A DNA stretch of 64,000 nt from Collybiopsis luxurians FD-317 M1 (Eukaryota > Basidiomycota > Agaricomycetes > Agaricales > Omphalotaceae): NCBI GenBank assembly GCA_000827265.1, contig KN834813.1, positions 137,815 through 201,814 on the forward strand. The letters run 5' to 3'. Shown in pieces: positions 1 to 10,743 of the stretch. The position numbers were made by a program, and so were the translations under genes. How positions within the stretch are numbered: position 1 is the stretch's first letter; every line of letters begins with the position of its first letter. A model generated the notes under the pieces. It saw only the letters and a program-made list of their open reading frames with translations, ran no database searches and was not told the origin of the DNA.

Positions 1-166
1 AAATGTGCAGGGACTCCGATACATACTGCATGTATATATATACCTATTTATGCCGAGTAAATACAGGTAGTACAGGTATAATCAATCGCAGATAATGAAA
101 GCAGTGAATGTCAGACTAGAAAGATGGACAAAATCATGATACTGATTTATGATTCCAACAGACCTG

Positions 167-402
167 TCCGGCATCAACATCATGATAGGCTTGTGAAATT
201 GTGGTATAAATGAACCACCTAGATTGAGCATTCCCACTGACAAGTGGAGCAAGGCTGGGAAACCTGAAAGTTCCCAGTTAGTAGAACAAAAAGGAAAACA
301 TTACAGACTCGGTGGAGACCATCATCACATGTCCAGCATCAACATCATAATGGGTTTTAAAAATTGTGGTATAAATGAACCACCCAGAGCAATCATTCTC
401 AG
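167..402. repeat. Direct repeat upstream of Q1
   Basis: Two diverged copies of a roughly 70-bp sequence start near 167 and 332, about 165 bp apart. Both contain the core ATTGTGGTATAAATGAACCA. The second copy ends just before the Q1 start codon, so it probably lies in the 5' leader or promoter. The core resembles a TATA-type element, but that reading is inference. Confidence 0.6.
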
Positions 403-419
403 TATCTTTCACTTGAGGC

Positions 420-1690
420 ATGACTCCGGAAGAGCACCAGATTATTGCCTCGTATGCCACTACGGTCTACAAGGACACCATATCTTTGATAATAGTGAAC
501 ATGACTGGCTTTGGTATGTATCAATCATAATCCTCTATTCAATAACAGACTAGTCGATAGTGGATTACTTTTAGGTGTATCTCTTTTAGGAATTTTCATT
601 GCTAGTCGCATCCTAGTGTATGAAAGCGGCTGATTGTTACTAAGATTTTCAACTCATGTATTTTTCACTGCGGTACTTCAATAGGACCAAACGCTGGACC
701 CGTTCAAGAATTGCTCTTTTCTCTTGCCTTATCACCATATTTACCACCTCTACTTGGGCTAGCCTTGGTCGTGTTACAGTTGCACTTATCCAAGACCAGG
801 TCTTGTTGGCACAAATCAAACCCAAGGTCCAAGGAGTTCTCGAAGCTGCGGTCAAAATATTAGACAAAAGGCTTTTGTCTACCCTTTACATGGCAACTTG
901 GTCTTTGACAAGTTCTGTGAGTCTGTCATGTAAATCTCTCATTCAATGACTTGATTCTGTTAATCAGATGCTTTTAAATGATCTCATTGTAATTTGGAGA
1001 GCATGGATATTATTTCAGCGGGAGAGGTTCTGGCAGGCAGCACTTGTGCTTCTCATGGTTGTCAATATTGGTATGTGGTCAGACTATTCAAGTAAAAGAA
1101 GTGCACTGAATCCATTGCATGATACCACATAGGAATTCAAATTGCTGATTGCATCTTAGACAACATTAATGTCAAGGCACAACTATCCGGTTCTGACATA
1201 ATCTTGGACTGGATATCAGCTTTTATTTCAATGGTAGTTAACATGTTTGCAACTGGCTTGATTGCATGGAGGGCATGGCAAGTTCTCTCAAACTCCTGCC
1301 TCTAGTTATGTAACTCTCATTAATTATTGTGTGCAGGAAGCACCATCATTTCTTAACAGAAGTCTCAGCCCACCGGCAAACAAGGGCTCAAAGTATCCTG
1401 CTTCTATTGATTGAATCTGGTGGCGTATATTGCATATTACAGGCTCTTGATGCTGTCACTGCCCTGCTGAATGTTCATGGGTCTATGAAGATTTCCTTCA
1501 TCTATATAACCATAAATGGCATATTTGTGTTTGCTTCTGTAAGTCCTGACTTTTTTTCAGTTACTCAGCAGAATTTCATGAATGAATCTGTTAGGCATGG
1601 TATCCTATTGCAGTTGTCATTTTGATCAACATGGATCACTCTTCAATAATTGAGACCCTCTATATCAGCCAGACCATGGAACGTTCATAG
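420..1690 (+). CDS. Seven-transmembrane-type membrane protein Q1
   Basis: Seven exons (420-513, 575-617, 685-916, 968-1070, 1133-1277, 1337-1538, 1595-1690) give a 304-residue protein. The total closes exactly in frame, and the first four exons match paralogue Q2 at 39.5-40.9 kb in length. The start MTPEE is shared with Q2. Hydrophobic segments lie near residues 20-43, 52-72, 113-137, 143-163, 178-205, 226-250 and 258-285, consistent with seven membrane spans. Family landmarks are VIWRAW, NMFATGLIAW and LIESGGVYC. Intron 5 uses a GC donor (GCAAGT at 1278). The family resembles multi-pass proteins expanded in agaricomycetes with no assigned function; calling it receptor-like would be a guess. 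I saw no stop codons or frameshifts. Confidence 0.85.
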
Positions 1691-3080
1691 GGTGATCCAC
1701 TCATGTATCATTATCGGCTCTTGAAGGACCCTGGAACAAATGGGAGTAAATTATAAAACTCTACTGCTAGGTTGTTGCTGTAATGCTTAGGTGATCCATA
1801 ACATGGAACATGAAGGAATTGCACACATCAAATCAGTTAGTCTACCTGTCCCTTGTTAGGCCTAAGGTTACACACCTATACCCCATTTCTGGGTCCAAGT
1901 ATGTCCATAGTTTTTCTTCATCAAATCAATGCCAGTCCTCTAACTTGATTGTCCTATTGTGGGTTAGGTGCACAGTGGTTTCTCTGAACTGTTAGGCTCG
2001 GAATGATGAAGGTAAAGAAAGGAAAATGTCCATTGTTGTCAGCCTTCAGCAAAGGCCTTTTATACTCTACAGTAGGTATTCTAGAAGTATTCATAAGGTA
2101 AGTAGTAGTTTTACAATGTTCTATGTATCACTGATACCACAGTAATTATCTGAGTATTGTATTAATAAATATTACTAAGCCTCACACTCGAGTTGCTAGT
2201 TCCAGTCAAAGCGTTGGATCACAACATGTCTTGGGCAAATGCAAAACATATGGTAAAGTTTAAGGCATAGGGTACTGGTCCGAAATACACATGCTTTGGT
2301 ATCTAATTACCTAGTAGATCTCGCACTTCTTACATGGACAGTCTGATTCACGCAATATAAATGGATGCTAGACCATTTATTACATATGGTCTGAGCTGGA
2401 AAGGGCTGTCAAGTGGTTGAGTTCAAGACTGTCACCTAGGCGGCGCTGAGGATATGAACAAGAAAAAAAAAGAAAGTACAGGAACAGCCGGGTGGGTGGT
2501 ACAAGAGAATTATGCTGATATTATGCTGAGGCGACGGACTTTGCACTGGGCCTGATGGCACTGCCATGGCAGAGAAAACTCAAAATTTAAATTAAGGATA
2601 TGATTAGTATGGTATCCTTGTAAACAGTGTACATAGGCCGCTGCAATAAAATGCGCAGCAGGTGCGAATCTAGTCTGCTCACCTCATTCCTCTGATATAA
2701 TGTACTAGAAATACTTCTGTATCATGTGGTATAAAGAAATGTCGGCCCAGTTTGGTGATGTCGCGTGTTGACCGACATACATAAAAGAAAAACGCTCCCA
2801 CTTTCTCGGCTTGGATAGATGCCGAGAATCTTCCGGCTGGGCGCTTAGAATCAGCATTACTCTCCATTCATTACCTAGCGGTGGCTGTCCAACAGCCGAC
2901 ACAATATCAATCCTGGAAGTTGTGAGTACCTGCCTCTGTGACTTGTTTGACATTGTTTCTCAAGAGTGGGGCCTGAGGCTGGATGCAGCCTGAGAAATTG
3001 TGGAGATGAATAGGCTGAATAGCAGGAGAAATGCCTCAGGTTCTACATCTAACATACACACATTGATCTGATAGTTTACA
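1691..3080. other. Intergenic, no supported gene
   Basis: Short open frames occur on both strands, but none resembles the neighbouring families and none has a convincing splice structure. The 5' exons expected for the broken G-type gene further right were not found here, so that copy appears truncated at its 5' end. Confidence 0.5.
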
Positions 3081-3425
3081 GTTTTGTCACAGTATACTCT
3101 GATAGATAGATGGCGCGCAATCTTATTTAGGATGTGGACCCCCGTCAAGACCGCTCTAGTTCTTGCGACTGTACACTCTATTGAACCAACAGGTGTCACC
3201 ATAGTGTACACAGATGAGTCATATGTGGCTGTTGAGTTCATTGAAAACCTTCTCTTGACTGGGATGATTGGCAAGTGACTTTCCTTGTTGCATTCAAGAC
3301 TCTCATTCAGGATTTTCCTGTTTTCAGCTGGAAGACTGTGGTGGATAAATAAAAGAGCTGATCAAATTTTTCCAGGGAGTGATCAACTGCGTTGACAAAG
3401 TCTTATCAGGGTCATGTAAGTACAT

Positions 3426-5521
3426 TACGAGTTCAGAATGAAATGGAGAATTGTCCTTATGGACGGTTTGACCATCTTCCCACATTCCCACAGTCCCTCT
3501 TATGCTCACTTTTTTTCCCCATAATTGGATCTGGCACTTATCTGTGACTTCATGTTACTTGTGTGACCTTGTGTATGTCCATGTTGCTGCACCCTTTGAC
3601 AGACCCTGACAGACCGTTACCAGCAACAGCACTCTTGCTTGCCTCCTCAAAATGTCAAGCACTATTTTTATTCTTGAACATGGCTAATAACCTTCTTCCA
3701 TCTTACATGACAATATTGGCATTAACGGTAGACCCTGTGAAGGAAGCAAGTAGGCGGAGTGTAGCGATGCCCCGAGCAGAACTGAGCCCAGAATCTCTAT
3801 CACTTTTCACTTTTCAGCTCTGAATTCACAGCCTTCCTACTGAGTCAGAGTTATCACTGCCATCTGTTCTATTTCCTCCTTCATTCACTCATTCTGTATT
3901 ATCTATTGCATTTTGGGACTAAATTCTTTTGTGCCTTCGCCTATCACTGCCCATCCAACATCTTCACCTACCACTCAACGCTCATGCAGCTGCACCATTC
4001 AAGCTTCTGTCTCCCAAAGAAGCCGCTTGTTCGCTGTCAGCCAGATACAATGTTTTGATAGAAAAACTCTAACCGACACCTGGGATTTCAATATTACCAA
4101 AACTGGTATCATGGCATTCATGCAATCTTAATTCCTTAAAAAGGGTAAATGGCAATCTACCTTTCTAGACTAGGACATATGGCGTTCACTAATTTATCAT
4201 TTTGACTTGAGAGTAATTTAACTTTTAAGGCAGCAGCTTTAGTCAGCCAGCCAAAAATCTTACTAAGGCTACTATCTTATTGGCTCTCTAGACAGAGGAT
4301 GAGTAAGACAGCACAGATGGATTGGTAACAAAGTTTACAGAAGGAAGCAATTCAGTAGAAACAGTATATAAAGGCAGTAGAAATAGCCCAACAACAATCA
4401 GATTTTATCCCCCCTTCCCTTATGTTACAGTTCAGGTTTAGTCATTTTCAAAACTGGCTACTTATAGTTCTTGTAACTCAGTACCAGTTAGCCTTGTAAT
4501 TCTGGATAGAATTTTTCATAATAGCTTCTAAAAGAAATACAAGACTGTTAATCTCAGCTCCTTATCATTCTCAAAAGGGCTGACTCTTACCTTGAGTGCT
4601 CAGTTCTTATTCCTTCAGTATGTGCAACATCAGCATTGGCAATTGGAAACAAATACTAACCCACTGCAGATAGTTATACAGATTTTTCCTTATCCAGACA
4701 GTAAAGTTCACTGGAACAATACAGTATCCCCAGTTCACAGAGTACCAGTTTCATTGCCAAGTACTCCACCACCTGCATATCCTTGTCATTACCAGCAAAC
4801 CTATTACCCACCTTACCCTTATACACTGGCCCATATGGACCCAGTCTATCCTAGAGCTAGTCATCATCGACCTATATCCAGACAGTCACTGCCTCAGTTT
4901 CTTCCAAATCACACTCATTATTATCCTTCTTGTTACCCAGCTCAGCCTTCTACTAGTTATCCTGTTGATAGTTATCTACCTCCTTACAGTGAAGCTGTAA
5001 GAAGATACTATTACAGATACTAATCAGCTGCAGAACCTAATAGGTGTGTGTACCACTAAAGTCCATGCTTACCAAATCTGCTAAGCTATTTCAAAACAAA
5101 TAATAGCTTGACATCACCTTTGTCCAAGTTAAATTCAATCTGAATATATACTGCAGAAAGCCGGCCGGGGAACGATTTTTTAAAGAGGAAGATTGAATGT
5201 GATTTGGGCAAGAATCGAGGGCGAACAATATCGACTATGCCTTACTTGTTACACACACATACAATGCAACCAAACCCAAATACATTTCTGTTTCCTCTTT
5301 TTTCATTAAGCTGTAATGCAAGATGAATTTCTGGTTGAATGCACACAGTTTCTCTCCCTCTCTTTTCCTTTGACTTCTTTCAACATTGGTGTGCAATCAA
5401 TTGCATTCCTATCTTTCCAATGTAACAGTTCTCAGAGTGTTTATTTTTCCCTCTGTATTGTTGTTGCAAATTGCATTAGCTTTGACAAATGACAGTGAGA
5501 TTGTAAGCATCTGAACTCGTA
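3426..5521. mobile_element. Inserted element with TA-flanked 12-bp inverted ends
   Basis: The foreign DNA within the split pseudogene is bounded by a perfect inverted repeat: TACGAGTTCAGA at 3426-3437 and its reverse complement at 5510-5521. If the outer TA pairs are the target duplication, the ends read CGAGTTCAGA and the element is about 2.09 kb. TA duplication is typical of Tc1/mariner and some other DNA transposons. I found no recognisable transposase, so it is non-autonomous or decayed. The only long open frame inside is the Pro/Tyr-rich one at 4592-5023. Confidence 0.6.
4592..5023 (+). CDS. Pro/Tyr-rich hypothetical ORF inside the inserted element
   Basis: A 143-codon open frame lies in AT-rich DNA. 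From about residue 45 the product is rich in Pro, Tyr, His and Ser, with repeated PP-Y patterns (PPPAY, YYPPYPY, LPPYSEA) and a basic end RRYYYRY. PPxY-like motifs can bind WW domains or act as late-budding motifs, but none of that is shown here. I do not recognise the family. It could be a cargo gene of the element, part of a decayed retroelement, or a chance frame. Confidence 0.25.
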   Translation: MSAQFLFLQYVQHQHWQLETNTNPLQIVIQIFPYPDSKVHWNNTVSPVHRVPVSLPSTPPPAYPCHYQQTYYPPYPYTLAHMDPVYPRASHHRPISRQSLPQFLPNHTHYYPSCYPAQPSTSYPVDSYLPPYSEAVRRYYYRY

Positions 5522-6053
5522 CCTGCCGCATGCGCAGCGCGATGGCCCACCCGCAAGTACTACTATGTGCTTGATTATGTTTCATCACCGCCTTTCATAT
5601 GAATTCTTCAGTTTAGAGTCTGCCGTCATTGTTCCGGTGATACTCTTGCCGATTATTGCTGCTGATGCTCTTGAGCTCGAACCAGCACAGTGGACTGTTC
5701 AACAGACTGTTTTTGTGTATGTTATTCTCAACCCTTGCATGCTAACTCAAACCATTGTAAGTTCACCATTACCATCGACGGAATGCTCTCGAAACGCTCT
5801 TAAATTCTTATTCTCTTCATGATTCTACAGGCCATAGCATCTATCCTCATTGTGATTCGTGTTGGTCTCGGAGTGAATGATTCAGAATCTAATACATTGG
5901 GTTTTGATTTCAAGACACCAGAGTTGGACATCGTTGAACGTGGTGTGAGTAATGCGGCGATACAACCTTTCCGACTCAAATATGAACACCGACAACATCC
6001 AGAGTCCTCTCACCATTCGACGGAAGATAATACTACGCTGAGCACGGTTTGAT

Positions 6054-6999
6054 CATTTTACTTTATCATGATGGCCTGCCGATGGATTTGATCCACGGCA
6101 ACGGTGCCTAGCTATTATTAGTTAGTGCATATATCCTGGTTTTGCAATGTCAATCCGTAAATCAAGGGAAAGATTAGTCACCGCGTTCTCGAAGGTGATT
6201 CGTTTTACTCACCTCATGTCTAATTCCATGAGTCAGTGGGAGATGTCAAGTATAAACGTGTTTGCCACTGTGAAGCCACTTGCTTCCGAGAAGTCAATCA
6301 CGAAAGGATTGAACAGAAAATGAAGATGAGAAACACATCGTTAGACGCTTCTCCTTCGACCGGATTACGGGTCTGAACAGCAATGTACTAGAACACACTA
6401 CTTTGGACTATTTCTTGACCAGTCGGTTCCCTAAGCACTTCTCCATTTCCCAAGAAACATCCCAATCCGAGGATTGATTCAGAGAGCACGATGGTTCCTC
6501 TCGGCCGACTCGGACATCTTTTCCAAGTACTTATTACACGGCTACAGTCATCCTTACCAGGCAAAAGCACTCCTCCAACCTCGCTCTGCCAACTCGGAAT
6601 TTTTTTCCAAGTACATGTCTAGGGTGGTATCTGGCAAGAGACTCTTCGCTCGGGGAACTCGGAGTCTTCTTTCAAGTATACCTGAAATCATACTGTATTT
6701 GACTGGTCCCTTCGAGCTATCGGCGCGGCACTTGTGGAAGCGAACAAAATGATAGAAATACATAGCAGAGTCAACTAATGTTATCACACATCTGACGTAT
6801 GCACAGTGACATTGATATGATAGGTACAGCATGAGCAGATCCTTGTATTATTGTGACAGAGGGCGCTCGTGCTTGCAAAGGTGTGTTTGTACATACTGAC
6901 AGGACAAGGGACTTATATCCCCCGCAAATTCACCGTTAAATGGCATTACTTAAAAGACCTACAGATTGCTACCCATAGCATGCTAGTTCGACCTTGATC
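6054..6999. repeat. G1 upstream region with a triplicated motif
   Basis: No gene is supported. An ACTCGG-type motif followed by a T-run and CAAGTA recurs near 6507, 6591 and 6657. The three copies are imperfect and unevenly spaced. They lie 340-490 bp upstream of the G1 start and could be regulatory or an old local duplication. Confidence 0.4.
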
Positions 7000-8715
7000 A
7001 TGTCCCAATCGATACCAAGTCAATTGTTTAATTGCCCAACGGATACCATCTGCTTGCCCGCAAATGGCTTTCTACACTTTCTTTCTACCGCTGTAGTTGT
7101 ACCAGTCGCAGTAAGGAAGGAGATCCTTCATTGAAGTTCGCGAGCTGATAGTGTTCTGCTCTGTTTTTCTTGCAGCTCGATTTTCTATTATACGGTCGGT
7201 TTCTGCATTCTTACCTATGTCTCGATATGCGTTTGAAACTTGGTATCATTCAGGCCTCTTTCTGGTACTCTGCGGTATTAGCATACACATTTTTCGAAGA
7301 AAATATGCACCTGGAAAGCTCTACATCATTGCCACTCCCCTCTTCTTCGCGCTTTCCACTGCCTCTGTTGTACTCGACGTCTTCTTCAGACTAAGTGCAC
7401 TCGGTATTATCGGACCAAAACTTTTGCCGACTCAGTCAAGCTTTGGGCAGCCTGGGATTGATAGAGTGTTGCTTGCAATAGATTATGTTTATTTTGCTAC
7501 TGGGTAGGCTTTTTGGAATTTTCTCTAGTCCGGAACATACAATGTTAAGCTCACTGCTTTGATAGGGCGCTTGGGGATGTTATACTAGTGAGCACGATGC
7601 GAGGCACGATGTTCTATATTTTAGATTGGGACTGATGAAAGCTAGATACATCGGTGTTACCGACTTTGGAGCTCAAGAAAACGTGCCATTATTCTTCCTA
7701 TCACAGGTCTACTAGGCGTCGTCGGTAGGTTGCCAACCGACCAGGATAAGTATAACACCACTGACTTACGTTTTCCTTTTTGAAGCGGTTTGGTTATTCT
7801 TCATGCTTCGAGCAGGGAACCAAAATGTCGCTATAGCCCTTACAGATGTGCTTTACTCTATCGTCGCATTAGCTGAGAACCTCCTCTTGACTGGAATGAT
7901 TGGTGGGTCGCTCTCAATGCTCACTGCGTTAATGGATTCTGACTCCTTACTTATCTGCTCCCTTATTGCCCTAAGCTGGGAGATTGTGGTGGCTGAACAG
8001 AAGAATCAGGAAAATTCTTCCGAGTGCTGAATTTGGGCATTCGTCGCGTCGCCAGAGTCTTGTCGGAATCATGTAAGTATCTGTGACTGGAGAGATTTAT
8101 CGCAATCTCTTATACGCAGCCTGTCGTCAGTTTGGAATCCGCCGTCCTCGTTCCAGGAACGCTTATACTGGTGATTGTTGCAGCTTTCAGCAAAGACGAA
8201 GATTTTGAATTGATCATGCTTAATCCTTGCGTTTTGACTCAAGTTATCGTAAGTCTACCGTTACCCCATCGACATATCGTTTCGTTTGACCTCCAGCTTG
8301 ACAGAGCATATCGTCAATCCTGATCACAATTCGCGTCGGGATTACTGTGGATGAACCTGAAACGAGTACGAATACCTTGCAGTCTTATTCGACGACTCCC
8401 GATCTGGAAAGCCCAAAACTATCGGTTACTGGAACGGAGTTGACATTTGAAGACCAGATCGCCGCTGAAGGCCGCAGGAGCGATCAGACACTGCAGCCCT
8501 TCCGACTCAAATATGAGCAGTATAGTCAACAGCAATATCCAGATTCTCCCAGTCCCTCGTTGGGGGAGATTACACCATCGGTATCGCCGAGCAGCAGCTG
8601 GGGATATCGTAAAGGGCTCGGACTTGGTCGTACGGCTACGGAAAACTTCGGGGCTACGGAATTGACGCATGACAGTGGCGCTGAACGATTTCGCCTGCCC
8701 AGTTATCATGAATAG
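7000..8715 (+). CDS. Seven-transmembrane-type membrane protein G1
   Basis: Nine exons (7000-7110, 7176-7194, 7254-7503, 7566-7587, 7646-7724, 7786-7902, 7976-8072, 8131-8248, 8305-8715) total 1224 nt, giving 407 residues. Exon 2 is 19 nt, exon 4 is 22 nt and exon 5 is 79 nt, the same as the corresponding exons in G2-G4, which supports the model. Landmarks are ALGDVIL then IHRCYRLW after span 3, GRLWW before span 6, LESAVLVP in span 6 and ILITIRVG in span 7. The exon-3/exon-4 intron of the other G genes is absent. The tail of about 120 residues is Ser/Pro/Thr-rich, hydrophilic and probably cytoplasmic, and shares QPFRLKYE with the broken copy at 6.0 kb. Function is unknown. Confidence 0.85.
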
Positions 8716-8919
8716 CTTCTTTATTTTCATGTATGTACTGTATGTACGATAGAGTTGAGACCTTACGTACGCGGTGATGAACTAGCGCGCGCCTATTGAT
8801 TTGTTTGTACTTGCTTGTATACCCAATTGATTCCAAAGGAAGCGAGCTAAAAACCTCTTGTTGACGCTCGTTCACCGTCCCAGCTCGTTCACCCCCAAGG
8901 TTTCTTCCGTTCCACCACA

Positions 8920-10412
8920 ATGTCCGCAGCGCCACCAGCTTTCAATGATGTTGGAATTGCCAACCTCCCCAATCAGGTTTGGATTTTGGTTCTGCTGGAA
9001 GTATCGTACCATCCTCATCCATTTAAAAACAGCGACACAAAATTGTTGCCAAGCGCGGAGCTCATTTCACAATAATGGTTGTTGGTATGTAAAAAATACT
9101 CGAGTTTAATGCCGAACTGAGCTGTTCCTCAGGCGAATCTGGACTCGGTAAAACCACGCTCATCAACACCCTCTTTTCCACCGAACTTTCGCCTCCCAAA
9201 AACTACTCTCGTCGGCATCACAAGCAGCTGGACAAGCTTACCGAGGTCGAAATTATCAAGGCAGAGCTGGAAGAAAAGCAGTTCAAGGTCAAACTCACCG
9301 TCATTGACACACCTGGATTCGGAGACTATGTCAACAACAGAGATTCCTGGTCTCCCATTGTCGATTTTATCGACGACCAGCATGAAGCTTACATGCGTCA
9401 GGAGCAGCAGCCTCAGAGGTCTGAAAAGACAGACCTCAGGGTACACGCTTGCTTGTACTTCATTAGGCCAACGGGACACACGTAAGTCGCTTCCGTTTTC
9501 AGAGCTTATTTTTTTTTTTACATCACCTCATACGTATTCGAAGCCTCAAACCTCTCGATATCGAAATTATGAAGCGTCTCGGCACCCGTGTCCATTTGAT
9601 TCCCGTTGTTGCAAAGGCCGATACCTTGACCCAGAACGATCTGTTTATGTTCAAACAACGAGTGCGTGCAGGATGTTCTTCTTTTTCTTTACGTTCTGAA
9701 TTCTCATACTTTCTTAGATTCGTGATGTCATCAAAGCTCAGGGAATTCGTATCTACACTCCTCCTATTGAGGCTGATGATGAGGGTGCGGAACATGCGCG
9801 CCTACTTGCTGAGGCGATGCCGTTCTCCATCATTGGTTCAACCGAGGACGTACAAACTCCAGACGGAAGGGTAGTCAAAGGACGTGAATATCTCTGGGGT
9901 GTTGCCGAAGGTAATGCTCTGTCATTCTTAGTGTCAGCCTATTCTTCCGCTCATCGTTCCTGCTGCCAGTCGAAAACGAATCGCACTGTGACTTCAAGAA
10001 GCTTCGCTCCCTCCTTATCCGCACTCACATGCTCGACCTCATCTCTACCACCGAAGAGTCGCATTATGAGAACTACCGACAGCAACAGATGGAGACACGC
10101 AAGTTTGGCGAACCCAAGGTCAAGAAGCTTGACAACCCCAAGTTCAAGGAAGAAGAGGAGGCCTTAAGGAAGAGGTTTACGGAACAGGTCAAGGCCGAAG
10201 AGGGGAGATTCAGACAATGGGAACAACACGTAAGTTATCCGTTCATGAGCGAGGCTCCTGATGAACGTTGAGCTAATAACTATTACTAGCTTATCGCCGA
10301 GCGCGACCGTCTCAACAAGGATCTCGAAATGGCCCACAGTGCTATCAAGCAATTGGAGGCCGAGCTGGACAACCTCCAGGGTGGTTACAACCGCGGTTCA
10401 GGCAGGCGATGA
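8920..10412 (+). CDS. CDC12: Septin, probably Cdc12 class
   Basis: Seven exons (8920-8976, 9033-9084, 9133-9481, 9544-9661, 9718-9910, 9970-10229, 10290-10412) give 383 residues. Septins are GTP-binding filament proteins that form rings and collars at division sites and hyphal branches. Visible motifs are the polybasic stretch before the G domain (RHKIVAKRG), G1 [10 protein letters not shown]3 DTPGFGDY and G4 AKAD. The C-terminus ends in a coiled coil rich in Glu, Lys and Arg (about residues 300-375). The N-terminal IANLPNQRHKIV and QEQQP in the middle match the Cdc12/AspC type better than Cdc3, Cdc10 or Cdc11. Subclass confidence is moderate. The gene converges on the next one, with about 330 bp between stop codons. 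Confidence 0.93.
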
Positions 10413-10743
10413 AAGGTTTTCTTATATATGGGACGTTCAATGCCCTATACTCGATTATTCATACTGTTCATACTGTATACCCCTCTTTCGAAAAAAGACT
10501 CTTCCACTACGTTCGTTCTTTGTTCTATTCTCTCGCTTGCTGCTGTTGGATAAGGATCGTGTCTGCCTCCTACTACTTTCTTTCCCCGATATTCTGTTCA
10601 AGTCTTACTTTACTTGTCTTGGAATAAAATTTTGATATTGACTTGAATTGGAGTAATGAATATTCTACAGATGCAAAAAAATGCGGCAGATGCTAAAAAA
10701 CAAAGCAATCCAACATTCGGTTCTTGTCCCTAATAGTGCTATA

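Larger units (their letters stand above)
3084..6053 (+). pseudogene. Broken G-family membrane protein gene, split by an insertion
   Basis: Four blocks match exons of intact G1 in order. 3140-3272 matches exon 6 (ENLLLTGMIG is identical). 3330-3415 matches exon 7 (RLWW as in G1). 5605-5757 matches exon 8 (LESAV, then LNPC). 5831-6053 matches exon 9 (IRVG, then QPFRLKYE). The exon 7 copy has an in-frame TGA, and exons 1-5 are missing. Between exons 7 and 8, where G1 has a 58-nt intron, about 2.1 kb of foreign DNA is present. The exon 9 copy ends in a stop at 6051-6053, with a shorter tail than G1. This is a decayed tandem relative of G1, with the insertion inside an intron. Confidence 0.8.

Noticed and set aside
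3426..5521. Insert as a very long natural intron
   Set aside because: The flanking exons carry a stop and lack the 5' half of the gene, and the inverted ends with TA point to a transposon.
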